Shown: positions 22,597 to 31,557, counted from the stretch's first letter. The stretch is DNA of 31,791 bases from Collinsella sp. (GCA_031296755.1 JAUMMZ010000031.1:1-31791); one strand, 5' to 3'. Numbers and translations: made by a program. Notes: generated from the sequence alone by a model not told the origin.

Positions 22597-23886
22597 CTAT
22601 TTGGCAAGGTGTTTTTTAGAATCCATTTTGCGCTCGGCCTCGAAGGCCTGCCTGTCCCAATCGAGCGGAAGTCCGGCCTCGACCCATGCCTCGTAGGCCC
22701 TCCTTATGGGCTTGAGCTCCCTTTGGCCCCTCTCCAGCATCGAGATGTACTTCTCGCTGGTGCCCAGTATGGACGCCGCCCTCACCTGGCTGACCCTCGC
22801 CGCGCGCCTGGCCGCCACGAGCTCCGAGGCGTCCTCGGGCCTCCTGATCTCGTGCGGGCGCATCAGCGCCCGGTACGCCTCCCTGGCCACGTAGCGCTTG
22901 AGGCACCTCATGACCTCCCTGTCGCTCTTTCCCCGCCCCCTGGCCCTCTCGGCGTACTCGGCGGTCTCGGGGTCGCGCATGACCCTCTGCCTCGCGATCT
23001 CGTGCAGCGCGCTGTTCGCCTGCCGGTCGCCGCCCCTGTTGAGCCTGTGCCTCACGGTCTTGCCGCTCGAGGCGGGGATGGGGCAGGCGCCGCATATCGC
23101 CGCGAACGACGCCTCGGAGCGCAGCCTGCCCGGGTTGTCCCCGGCCGCGACCGCGAGCTTGGCCGCGCTCACGGGCCCGCACCCGTACATCGCCAGCAGC
23201 GCGGGGCAGTTCTCCTCCAGGGACGCCTCGATCGCGCGCTCCATGTCGAGCGCCGCGTCGCGCGCCGCCGCCCACAGGTCCGCCAGCGCTCCGAGCGCGG
23301 CGCCCAGCGCGCCCTCGGAGCGCACGGAGGGGAGCTCCTCCATCAGCCTCGGCCCTCCCATGCCGCGGAACCTCGACCTGAGCCCTTCCGGCGCGGTGGT
23401 GAGCAGCGACCTCGCGGTGTTGATCGCCGAGGTCCGCGCCTTCACCGCCCCGGAGCGCGCCGCGAGCATGCAGCGCACCCCGTCGACCCACCCGTCCTGG
23501 CTCTTGGGGGTCCCGAGCCTTGAGCCGGACATCGCCGCGCGGGCGGCCCTCTCCGCGTCCGCCTCGTCGCACTTCCCCTGCCCCGGGCGCCTCCTCTGCG
23601 TCCTCGCCGGGGAGAGCGCCTCGCGCACGGGCATCCCCAGCGACGCGAGGTGCCTGGTGAGGCCCGCCCCGTAGGACGACGTCCCCTCCATCGCGACGCA
23701 GGCCGGCTCCCCGGCCGCCGCGATCGCCCCGGCGAGCGCCTCGTAGCCCGCCGCGTCGGCGGGGAACTGGCGGGACAGGACCTTGCGGCCCCTCCAGTCC
23801 AGGACGCACAGCCAGTGCGAGTCGGCGTGGGTGTCGACCCCGCAGAAGACCGGCCCGCGGGCGCCGGGTGTCGATTCGGTTCTCAT
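22597..23886 (-). CDS. IS110-family transposase with extra C-terminal helix-turn-helix
   Basis: The product has 429 residues from ATG 23886, preceded by GGAG. The N-terminal RuvC-like domain has the DEDD residues D18 (GVDTH), E67 (AMEGTSSYG), and D107 and D110 (KCDEADA). The C-terminal Tnp domain has YGCGPVSAAKLA and the serine motif ACPIPASSGKTVRHRLNRGG (S273/S274). Residues 353-403 (SELVAARRAARVSQVRAASI, then LGTSEKYISMLERGQRELKP) look like a Cro/C1-type HTH with a recognition helix. That domain is not part of standard IS110 enzymes, which end near residue 340. It may bind DNA at the element or control expression. All catalytic residues are intact, so the enzyme may be active. Confidence 0.9.
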   Translation of the reverse strand: MRTESTPGARGPVFCGVDTHADSHWLCVLDWRGRKVLSRQFPADAAGYEALAGAIAAAGEPACVAMEGTSSYGAGLTRHLASLGMPVREALSPARTQRRRPGQGKCDEADAERAARAAMSGSRLGTPKSQDGWVDGVRCMLAARSGAVKARTSAINTARSLLTTAPEGLRSRFRGMGGPRLMEELPSVRSEGALGAALGALADLWAAARDAALDMERAIEASLEENCPALLAMYGCGPVSAAKLAVAAGDNPGRLRSEASFAAICGACPIPASSGKTVRHRLNRGGDRQANSALHEIARQRVMRDPETAEYAERARGRGKSDREVMRCLKRYVAREAYRALMRPHEIRRPEDASELVAARRAARVSQVRAASILGTSEKYISMLERGQRELKPIRRAYEAWVEAGLPLDWDRQAFEAERKMDSKKHLAK

Positions 23887-24174
23887 GTCTCGCTCCGTTC
23901 TTTCCGTGCTCGCCTGGACCGGGCAGACGGCACACTGACGGGGCGCGATAGAATGCGGTTGTTCGGGTCCGCGGTATCGCTCCATGCTCCTATTAGGTCA
24001 TGCGGCGGTCTCGGCTCGCCGCGGCCCGCGCGGGACATGTCAGGAAACGAGGGCAGCCCCATGGGCGCCAGCGGAATGTGGGGTCACCGCGCGGTCCGCA
24101 TCTGATGGTGTCGACGTCAATGGTATACGGGTGCATCATCGACGTCTTCAATACAGAAAATATCAGTGTGGAAT
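23887..24174 (-). other. 5' non-coding region of the IS110 element (candidate bridge RNA)
   Basis: About 290 bases lie between the recombinase start and the flanking inverted repeat. They have no coding potential of their own beyond a weak in-frame extension. On the minus strand GACGTCGA occurs twice (near 24095-24115 and 24137-24147) in an AT-richer, hairpin-prone section. In IS110-group elements the bridge RNA is encoded at this position, with internal loops that pair with donor and target. Assigning these loops needs more copies. Confidence 0.4.
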
Positions 24175-24202
24175 GTTTTCAAAACCAAGCCCGACCCCGG
24201 CC
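24175..24202 (-). repeat. 28-bp flanking inverted repeat, right copy
   Basis: Reverse complement of the copy at 22498-22525 with two mismatches. It lies on the far side of the IS110 element, about 137 bp from the mntR-like stop. Confidence 0.7.
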
Positions 24203-24338
24203 TACGGTGACGTTGCTGGTGGTTCTTGGGCATCGCTTGCTGGCAGGGTTCCTTTGCTGAAATGGACTTGGCCGAAAGGGCCGCTGGTCCCAGTCGCTGG
24301 TTCGCGCTTTGCGTGAACTCCGCGCTACTGTGGGACAG
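24203..24338. other. Intergenic gap before the mntR-like gene's 3' end
   Basis: 136 bp with small hairpins (GGCC-GAAAG-GGCC near 24273 and ACTGT-GGG-ACAGT near 24329, the latter containing a GGGACA core). No gene is seen. One of these may terminate the mntR-like transcript. Confidence 0.4.
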
Positions 24339-24728
24339 TTAGGCTTCTGTTGTTGGACCCGCTGCATCTTCCCGACCCAACATCGCCCGTAGCTTCTCAA
24401 AGCTCTCCTCGCTCAGGCAGTGCTCCATGTGGCAGCCCTCTTGCGACGCGACCTCAGCCGAAACACCCGCATCCTCCAGCAGCCCCACGAAAAAGCAGTG
24501 ACGCTCCCACATTTGACGAGCGACCTCCAGACCACGCTCCGTCAGATGAACATCTCGCTTGCCCATTTCGACGTAGCCGTTGTTCTCCAACGTCGCCATA
24601 GCTTTTGAAACGCTTGCCTTAGTTACGCCAAGGTACTCTGCAACATCAATCGAGCGCACGATGCCCTGACGTTGCGACAGAACGTAGATCGATTCGAGAT
24701 AGTCTTCTCCGGATTCACGTAGGGCCAT
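24339..24728 (-). CDS. DtxR/MntR-type metal-dependent regulator
   Basis: The product has 129 residues from ATG 24728, with GAAAGG seven bases upstream. It opens with the family phrase ESGEDYLESIYVL. The winged helix follows (IDVAEYLGVTKASVSKAMATLENNGYV) and then the dimerisation and metal region with RHCFFVGLL and EGCHMEHCLSEES. The His, Glu and Cys residues there match the metal-1 and metal-2 ligands of MntR/DtxR-family proteins. It lacks the C-terminal SH3-like domain, so it is the short MntR-like type. Several AGTTAGCC-like half-sites lie upstream and suggest autoregulation. Manganese versus iron cannot be decided; the exporter-linked motif favours manganese. Confidence 0.85.
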   Translation of the reverse strand: MALRESGEDYLESIYVLSQRQGIVRSIDVAEYLGVTKASVSKAMATLENNGYVEMGKRDVHLTERGLEVARQMWERHCFFVGLLEDAGVSAEVASQEGCHMEHCLSEESFEKLRAMLGREDAAGPTTEA

Positions 24729-24752
24729 GGGCCGCCTTTCGCGATGATTGCT

Positions 24753-24835
24753 AGTTAGCCGTTGGATACTTTCCACGGCTTACTTTACCGCAAAAGTTGC
24801 CCATGTCTTACTACTTTGCCTAAAAGTTAGCCGTG
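24753..24835. promoter_or_regulatory. Cluster of DtxR-like half-sites upstream of the mntR-like gene
   Basis: Four related motifs are present: AGTTAGCCGT at 24753-24762, CACGGCTTACTTT (inverted) at 24774-24786, AAAAGTTGCCCATG at 24792-24805 and AAAAGTTAGCCGTG at 24822-24835. The last two are direct repeats 30 bp apart. GTTAGCC is also the core of the DtxR box half-site. Confidence 0.5.
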
Positions 24836-24854
24836 TTTCGCAAAACGAGCGGGA

Positions 24855-24894
24855 CGAAAACAAAATGGGAACACACCCCGCAAGGAGTGTCCCC
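24855..24894 (-). terminator. Terminator of the ABC-F/HAD operon
   Basis: On the minus strand GGGGACACTCC pairs with GGGGTGTGTTCCC (about ten pairs with one mismatch), followed by ATTTTGTTTT. It lies 17 bp after the HAD stop. Confidence 0.75.
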
Positions 24895-24910
24895 AAGTGC
24901 CGAGCCGCAG

Positions 24911-25681
24911 CTATAGCAGTCCAAAGTACTTCGCGGCGTTGTAGATGCCGTCGTCGTCCACGGCGGTCGTCACATAGGTCGCCGCAGCCTTCACCGTGTC
25001 CTGCGCGTTGCCCATGGCCACGCTCGTGCCCACGGCGGCAAACATCGACAGGTCGTTCTCGCCGTCGCCAAAGGCAATCGCCTCGCTCGCGTCGATACCC
25101 AGGCGCTCCAGCGTCGCCGCCACGCCCAGGTCCTTGCCGCCGTTAGCGGGAATAATGTCACAGAACAGGTCGCACCAGCGCGTGGTGAGCGAATGCGACA
25201 CGGCATCGGTCACGATATGCTCGTCGTCAGGGTCCACAAAGGCGCAAAACTGGTAGACCGGCGCGTCAAAGGCGTGCTCAAACGGCTCCTCGTGGTAGAC
25301 GATTCCCGCGTTGCTGCCGGCCGTCACCACGCGCTCGGACAGGCGGTTCACAAACGAGTTCTCACCCTGCATACACAGCGAGTCGTAGCGCCCCTGCGCC
25401 ACCTGGTCCACAATCACCGCAACGTCGTCCGGGTCAATCGGGCAGCTACGGTAGACGCCCTCAGCATCAAAGCAGTGCTGGCCCGAAAGCGTAATGTACG
25501 CATCCCAGCCCAGGTCGAACAGCCAGTCCGGCATCTGGTAGGTCGGACGGCCCGTGGCGATCACGCACGCAATCCCCTGCTCGTGAAAGCTGTCGAGCAC
25601 CTGCTGCGCCGACGCCGGAATCCGGTGGGTCTTAAAGCTCAGCAGCGTGCCGTCGATATCGAAAAACGCGGCTTTGATCAT
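24911..25681 (-). CDS. Cof-type HAD phosphatase
   Basis: The 256-residue soluble hydrolase has FFDIDGTLLSF (HAD motif I, nucleophile Asp in DIDGT). Motif II is in VIATGRPT, motif III is the Lys of NGGKDLGVAATLERLGI, and motif IV is FGDGENDLSMF. The cap domain between residues about 80 and 180 is the Cof/YidA (C2) type. Such enzymes dephosphorylate sugar phosphates, flavin or PLP precursors; the specific substrate is unknown. The start lies six bases after the ABC-F stop codon, so the two genes form an operon, closed by the terminator downstream. Confidence 0.88.
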   Translation of the reverse strand: MIKAAFFDIDGTLLSFKTHRIPASAQQVLDSFHEQGIACVIATGRPTYQMPDWLFDLGWDAYITLSGQHCFDAEGVYRSCPIDPDDVAVIVDQVAQGRYDSLCMQGENSFVNRLSERVVTAGSNAGIVYHEEPFEHAFDAPVYQFCAFVDPDDEHIVTDAVSHSLTTRWCDLFCDIIPANGGKDLGVAATLERLGIDASEAIAFGDGENDLSMFAAVGTSVAMGNAQDTVKAAATYVTTAVDDDGIYNAAKYFGLL

Positions 25682-25687
25682 TCTCGC

Positions 25688-27547
25688 CTACTCCTCGCCC
25701 TCGAGCTTTTCGCTCGCCTCGAGCCACGCCATCTCCAGCTCGTCCATGGCAGCGTGAGCCTCGTCGATCTTTGCCTGCTGCTCGCCGAGCGCCGTGTAGT
25801 TGGTGGGATCGACTTGGGCCATTGCTGCCTCGGCCTCCTCAACGCGGGTGCGCTGCGTCTCCATCTTGCGCTCGAGCGAACTCACCTCGCGGCGGAGCTT
25901 CTGGCGCTCGGCGTTGGACAGGCCGTTGGGCTGACCGCTCGACTTGGGCTTTTCGGCCGCAGCTGCCGCGGCACCGGTGTCGAACGTGCCGGTCTTGGCG
26001 CTCGGCGCGCCCACGGGCTCGCCCTCGGCGGTAGCGTTGCACAGGCGCAGGTACTGGTCCACGCCACCGGGCATATGCGTCAGGTGGCCGTCGAGCAGCG
26101 CCCACTGCTGGTCGGTCACGCGCTCCATCAAAAAGCGGTCGTGCGTCACCAGGATCAGCGTGCCGGGCCAGCCGTCCAGCAGGTCCTCGACAATCGCGAG
26201 CATGTCGGTATCCAGGTCGTTGCCCGGCTCGTCCAGGATGAGCACGTTGGGCTCGTCCAGAATCGTCAGCAACAGCGACAGGCGACGGCGCTGGCCGCCC
26301 GAAAGATCGCCGATGCGGCTCCAGAGCTGCTGCGTCGTAAAGCCCAGACGCTCGCAGAGCTTCTCGGGCGAAGTCTCCTTGCCGTCGATGACGTAGTACT
26401 TCTTATAGTTGCCGAGCACCTCGCGGATCGTGTCGCCCATGTAGGGCTTGAGCTCCTCGAGCTGCTGCGACAGCACGCCAAAGCGCACTGTCTGGCCAAT
26501 CTTCACGCGGCCGCGCGTAGGTTCAATCTTGCCCTGGATCACGTCGAGCAGCGTCGACTTACCGGCGCCGTTCTCGCCCAAAAGGCCATAGCGGTCGCCC
26601 GCACCAATGAGCCAGGTCACATCGGTGAGCACCTGCTTGGGCGCGCCGTCGGTATCGGCATAGCCGGCATCCACGTCGACCACATCGATAACCTGCTTGC
26701 CCAAGCGGCTCACGGCCAAGCGCTTGAGCTCCAGCTCGTCACGCACGGGCGGCACGTCGGCGATCAGCTCACGAGCGGCATCCACGCGAAACTTGGGCTT
26801 GGTGGAACGAGCCTGGGCACCGCGGCTCAGCCACGCGAGCTCCTTGCGCGCCATGTTGCGACGGCGCTCCTCGGTAACCGCGGCCATGCGGTCGCGCTCT
26901 ACGCGCTGCAGGATGTAGGCCGAATAGCCGCCCTCGAAGGGATCGACCTGGCCGTCGTGGACCTCCCACATGCTGGTGCAGACCTCGTCCAAGAACCAGC
27001 GGTCGTGCGTGACCACGAGCATGGCGCCCTGACCGCGCTGCCAGCGGGCCTTAAGGTGACGCGCGAGCCAGTTGATGGTGCGCATGTCCAGGTGGTTGGT
27101 GGGCTCGTCGAGCATGAGCACGTCGTAGTCACCAATCAGCAGGCGCGCGAGGTCCACGCGACGGCGCTGGCCGCCCGAAAGCTCGCCAACCGTGCCCTCC
27201 CAGGGCACATCGCTAATAAGACCGGCGAGAATCTGGCGCGTGCGGGGGCTCGACGCCCACTCGTACTCAGGCGTGTCGCCCACAACGGCATGATGCACGG
27301 TATCGGTGTCGACAAGCTGGTCCTTTTGGCCGAGCAGACCAATCGTGGTGCCGCGACGGTGCGTCACGCGGCCGTCGTCGGGCTCCAGCGTGCCGGCGAG
27401 CACGCTCAGCAGCGTCGACTTGCCGTCGCCGTTTTTGCCGACAATACCAATGCGGTCGCCCTCGCCCACGCCGAGCGTCACGCTATCGAAAATATGCTTG
27501 GTGGGAAACTCTAGGCTGACGGAATCGCATCCCAAAAGAATCGCCAT
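25688..27547 (-). CDS. ABC-F family ATPase (Uup-like)
   Basis: The product has 619 residues from ATG 27547, which has AAGGAG eight bases upstream. There are two ABC domains without membrane segments. The first has Walker A GKNGDGKS (37-44), signature LSGGQRRRVDLARLL and Walker B LMLDEPTNHLD. The second has GENGAGKS, LSGGQRRRLSLLL and LILDEPGNDLD, where Gly replaces the usual Thr. An ABC-F linker of about 80 residues separates the domains. The C-terminal 80 residues form a Uup-type coiled coil (LRREVSSLERKMETQ...). ABC-F proteins act on ribosomes or DNA; Uup relatives affect branched DNA and translation. An antibiotic-protection role is not supported. Confidence 0.88.
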   Translation of the reverse strand: MAILLGCDSVSLEFPTKHIFDSVTLGVGEGDRIGIVGKNGDGKSTLLSVLAGTLEPDDGRVTHRRGTTIGLLGQKDQLVDTDTVHHAVVGDTPEYEWASSPRTRQILAGLISDVPWEGTVGELSGGQRRRVDLARLLIGDYDVLMLDEPTNHLDMRTINWLARHLKARWQRGQGAMLVVTHDRWFLDEVCTSMWEVHDGQVDPFEGGYSAYILQRVERDRMAAVTEERRRNMARKELAWLSRGAQARSTKPKFRVDAARELIADVPPVRDELELKRLAVSRLGKQVIDVVDVDAGYADTDGAPKQVLTDVTWLIGAGDRYGLLGENGAGKSTLLDVIQGKIEPTRGRVKIGQTVRFGVLSQQLEELKPYMGDTIREVLGNYKKYYVIDGKETSPEKLCERLGFTTQQLWSRIGDLSGGQRRRLSLLLTILDEPNVLILDEPGNDLDTDMLAIVEDLLDGWPGTLILVTHDRFLMERVTDQQWALLDGHLTHMPGGVDQYLRLCNATAEGEPVGAPSAKTGTFDTGAAAAAAEKPKSSGQPNGLSNAERQKLRREVSSLERKMETQRTRVEEAEAAMAQVDPTNYTALGEQQAKIDEAHAAMDELEMAWLEASEKLEGEE

Positions 27548-27605
27548 ATGCCCTGCTCCTTCGTAGAAATTCAACGTTGTCCATGATAGCAGCGAGCCCC
27601 ACCCC

Positions 27606-27643
27606 AAACCACCACGAAGGCGCCTGTCCCCTTTGTGGTGGTC
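27606..27643. repeat. REP-like hairpin, family B copy 2
   Basis: On the minus strand the stem CCACCACAAAGG/CCTTCGTGGTGG surrounds GGACAGGCG. It is inverted relative to the copy at 13419-13457 and lies in the gap between pstB and the ABC-F gene. Confidence 0.75.
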
Positions 27644-27655
27644 GTTTCGGTCGCA

Positions 27656-27696
27656 GAGCAAAAGGCGGGCCATCTCCCGCAAGAGATGACCCGCCT
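27656..27696 (-). terminator. Terminator of the pst operon
   Basis: A 14-bp stem, AGGCGGGTCATCTC with GAGATGGCCCGCCT on the minus strand (one wobble), has a short TTGCGG loop and runs into TTTTGCT. It lies 56 bp after pstB. Confidence 0.8.
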
Positions 27697-27751
27697 CTCC
27701 AATCAGTCCTGCGGCAACCGTGGCCGCTGCAGGCCTCAAGCATGTCCCGGA

Positions 27752-28620
<869 letters not shown>

Positions 28621-28624
<4 letters not shown>

Positions 28625-29547
28625 TCGGCCGTCATCTTCCTTGCCAGTTGCTTGCCCACGATGCGGGCGATTACGTTAAACAGCAGCACGCAGATCATCA
28701 GCAGTGCGGCGGTGCCCCAGACGATCTGCTGGGCCTCGGGGCTGCCCTCGCCATAGATCTTGTAGATGTGCACGGCGAGCGACTCACCGGGGCGGAACAC
28801 GTTCCAGGCGCAGGTGGGGCTCGACAGGTTAAAGCTCAAGAAGTTCAGACGCACCGGCGAGCTCATGCCCGAGGTAAAGAGCAGCGCCGCGGCCTCGCCA
28901 AAGACGCGGCCGGCCGAAAGCACGATGCCGGTCACGATGGCGGGCATGGCCTCGGGAATCAGGATGTGCAGCGTGGCCTCCCAGCGGGTAAGGCCCATGG
29001 CCAGGCATGCATCGCGCTGGGCCTGTGGCACGTCCTCGAGCGCCTGCTGAATCACGCGCACCAGGATGGGGATATTGAACATGGTGAGAGCGACGGCGCC
29101 GGAGATGATGGAGTACTTCCAGCCCAGCTGCACCGAGAACACCAGAAAGCCGAACATGCCGACGACGATGGAAGGCAGCGAGGACAGCGTCTCGATGGCG
29201 GTAGAGGCGATGTCGCGGATAGGGCCGTTCGGCGCGTACTCAACCAGGAAGACCGCTCCGCCCAGACTGATGGGCACCGAGATGACCAGGGTGATCAACA
29301 GCAGATAGAACGAGTCGAACAGCTGGTAGAACACGCCGCCCTGGGTTCCGTTGGCGCGCGACGGCTCCGTGAGAAAGCCAGGTTTGAACAGCGTCGAGAT
29401 GCCCTCGAACAGGATGTAGGCCACCATGGAGATGACGATGAGCATGACGATGGCGACGATTGCCGTCAGCACGCCCGTGGCGATGCGGTCCTGCTTTTGG
29501 ACACGCCCGAGTCTCGCCTCGTCGATATGGATGCACGTGCTAGCCAC
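28621..29547 (-). CDS. pstA: Phosphate ABC transporter permease PstA
   Basis: The product has 308 residues from GTG 29547, which overlaps the pstC stop by eight bases. Six membrane segments are visible. The EAA-like loop reads ALEDVPQAQRDACLAMGLTRWEATLHILIPEAMPAIVTG, and the conserved GRVFGEAAALLFTSG lies near the end. It forms the channel with PstC. A TTG start 24 bases upstream (29571) would add eight residues, but it has no Shine-Dalgarno, so GTG 29547 is preferred with moderate confidence. Confidence 0.92.
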
Positions 29548-30448
29548 GAGCCTTCGCCCCCTTGCGGCCAATGAGATGGATAATCAGGATGAAGATGAGG
29601 CTCATGCCCATCAGCAGCAGGCCGAGCGCCCACAGAACATCGTCTTGGGCCGAGCCCTCGGCATAGACTGCCATGGACGTGGTGAGCGTGGTGGTGATGG
29701 TCGAAGCCGGCGACAGCAGCGACGTCGGCATGGCCTCGATGCCGCCGATGACCATGCGCACGGCGAGCGTCTCGCCAAAGGCGCGGGTCATGCCCAAGAT
29801 AACCGCGGTCATGAGCGACGGCATGGCGGACTTGAGCACCACGTGCCAGATGGTCTGCCAGCGGGTGTAGCCCAGCGCGAGCGAGCCCTGGCGGTAGCCG
29901 TCGGGCACGGCGCGCAGGCCATCGACCGAAAGCGTGGTCATGGTCGGCAGGATCATGACGGCCAGCACGATGGCGCCGGGCAAGATGCCCAGGCCCGTGC
30001 TCACGTGGAAAACGCTCTTCATAAGACCGACGACCACGTGAAAACCGATCAGGCCAAAGACGACCGAGGGGATGCCGGTCAAAAGCTCAATGAGCGGCTG
30101 AAAGATCTTAGAGCCAAACTTAGGGCTAATCTCGACCGCAAAGATGGCAGAGCCGATGGCGATGGGCAGCGCGATAAGCGTGGAGAGCACCATGACCGCA
30201 AACGAGGTGACGATCAGGGGCAGGGCGCCGGTATAGGGCAGGCCGTTTTCGGCTGTGTTGGCCAGGTCCCACTTGGTGCCGGTGAAAAACTCGACGACCG
30301 AGACGCCGTCCTTGACAAAAGCCGAGAGGCCCTTTTGGGCGACCATAAAGATGAGCGCGGCAACGACAAGCGTCACGAGCGCTACGCACGCGCCCGTGAC
30401 GCCCAGGCCCACGTTCTCAAGGTCGCGCTTTGGCAGCTGTTTTGCCAT
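29540..30448 (-). CDS. pstC: Phosphate ABC transporter permease PstC
   Basis: The product has 302 residues. Six membrane helices begin at residue about 14, after the N-terminal MAKQLPKRDLENVG. The permease loop reads GLRAVPDGYRQGSLALGYTRWQTIWHVVLKSAMPSL, and GMTRAFGETLAVRMVIGG is the conserved region. The ATG at 30448 has GGAAAGG just upstream. The 3' end overlaps pstA and the 5' end follows pstS by 24 bases, so all four genes share one transcript in the order pstS-C-A-B. Confidence 0.93.
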   Translation of the reverse strand: MAKQLPKRDLENVGLGVTGACVALVTLVVAALIFMVAQKGLSAFVKDGVSVVEFFTGTKWDLANTAENGLPYTGALPLIVTSFAVMVLSTLIALPIAIGSAIFAVEISPKFGSKIFQPLIELLTGIPSVVFGLIGFHVVVGLMKSVFHVSTGLGILPGAIVLAVMILPTMTTLSVDGLRAVPDGYRQGSLALGYTRWQTIWHVVLKSAMPSLMTAVILGMTRAFGETLAVRMVIGGIEAMPTSLLSPASTITTTLTTSMAVYAEGSAQDDVLWALGLLLMGMSLIFILIIHLIGRKGAKARG

Positions 30449-30472
30449 TGCAAACCTTTCCGGGGCGATTAC

Positions 30473-31411
30473 TTATTTAGCAGAGACCTTGCCGCTGGCG
30501 TCCTTGACGACCTTCATGGCAGAGACGGGGATGAAGCCCTGCTCCTCGACGAGCTTGCCCTGGACGTCGTCGGAAAGCATGAACTCCAGGAAGGCCTTGG
30601 TGGCCTCGTCGGCGTCCTTGGAGCAGTACATGTGCTCGGTAGCCCAAATCTTGAAGGAGTCGTCGGTGACGTTTGCGCTCTTGGGCTCCACGCCCTCGAC
30701 CTTGATGGCGTTGAACTTGGAGTCATCGAAGTGCGAGAAGTCGAGGTAGGAGATGGCATTGTCGGTGCTGCCCATCTGAGTCTGAACGTCGCCGGACTTG
30801 TCGAGCTCGGCGTCGCCCTTAAAGTCGACAGCCTCGTCGCCAAAGACGGCAGCCTCGAAGGTGGCGCGGGTACCGGAGCCGGCCTTGCGGTTGAGAACGA
30901 CGATAGTAGCGTCGTCGCCGCCGACCTCCTTCCAGTTGGTGATCTGGCCAGAGAAGATGCCCTTGAGCTGCTCGAGGGACAGATCGTCGACCGTCACGTT
31001 CTTGGAAACGACGGGGCCCATGCCCACGACGGCGACCTCGTGGTCGACGAGGTTCTTGACCTGGTCGGCCTCGAGCTTGGTCTCGGCGAAGACGTCGGAG
31101 TTACCGATGGTGACGGTGCCGGCGGCGACAGCGGTCAGGCCCTTGCCCGAACCGTTACCCGAGCCGGAGACGGAGACATCGGGGTTGGCGTCCATGAACT
31201 TCTCGGCAGCGGCCTCGACGAGAGCCTGGAACGAAGAGGCACCGTCGTAGGTCACCTCGCCGGAGACGGACTCGGCAGCAGCGGCGCTACCCTTGTCGGC
31301 GGCATCGGATGCGCCGGAGCCGCCGCACCCAACGAGACCGAGACCGACGATGCTGGCAAGACCACCAGCGAGGCCGAGGAACTGACGACGAGAATAAGCC
31401 TGATCGAGCAT
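30473..31411 (-). CDS. pstS: Phosphate-binding lipoprotein PstS
   Basis: The product has 312 residues from ATG 31411, with AAAGGA six bases upstream. The signal peptide has a twin-arginine motif (SRRQFLG, residues 7-13) and a lipobox ending at Cys29 (GLVGC), so it is probably a Tat-exported lipoprotein. The mature part has the phosphate-binding phrases SGSGNGSGKGLTAVAAGTV, VVLNRKAGSGTRATF and DNAISYLDFS. It captures phosphate outside the membrane for PstCA. An in-frame extension to 31501 lacks signal-peptide logic and is rejected. No phoU gene follows in this operon. Confidence 0.95.
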   Translation of the reverse strand: MLDQAYSRRQFLGLAGGLASIVGLGLVGCGGSGASDAADKGSAAAAESVSGEVTYDGASSFQALVEAAAEKFMDANPDVSVSGSGNGSGKGLTAVAAGTVTIGNSDVFAETKLEADQVKNLVDHEVAVVGMGPVVSKNVTVDDLSLEQLKGIFSGQITNWKEVGGDDATIVVLNRKAGSGTRATFEAAVFGDEAVDFKGDAELDKSGDVQTQMGSTDNAISYLDFSHFDDSKFNAIKVEGVEPKSANVTDDSFKIWATEHMYCSKDADEATKAFLEFMLSDDVQGKLVEEQGFIPVSAMKVVKDASGKVSAK

Positions 31412-31557
31412 GATCTTCCTTTCATACATGCGATTCGCGGGCACCCTGCCCGCTTTGCTGTTTGGAAAGATACGGCCTCGATCGGGCAGTGCCCGCGCCA
31501 ACTGCGGTTTTTTACGGGCATCTGATAGACCCTTACCGCAAGCGCAGCACGGCCTTT

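Larger units (their letters stand above)
22498..24202 (-). mobile_element. IS110-family insertion sequence (boundaries approximate)
   Basis: The unit consists of the recombinase gene, a long 5' non-coding region, a hairpin at its 3' side, and 28-bp near-perfect inverted repeats outside. The segment between the repeats is about 1.65 kb, slightly longer than typical IS110 elements. IS110 proper usually lacks terminal inverted repeats, so the repeats may be host terminator or REP-like target sequence instead. The element sits between the convergent zntA and mntR-like genes. Confidence 0.65.

Noticed and set aside
22609..23935. Long frames on both strands overlapping the IS110 transposase
   Set aside because: The transposase frame carries all DEDD and serine motifs; the others are GC-driven shadows.
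25193..27514. Very long plus-strand open frame (773 codons) opposite the HAD and ABC-F genes
   Set aside because: It is the antisense shadow of two clear genes with full motif sets. The product is Arg/His/Ala/Leu-rich with no recognisable domain and no ribosome-binding site; such shadows are common in high-GC DNA.
29426..31525. 699-codon plus-strand open frame opposite pstA, pstC and pstS
   Set aside because: Antisense shadow of the pst operon. The composition is biased (His, Asp, Gly) and there is no domain or Shine-Dalgarno.
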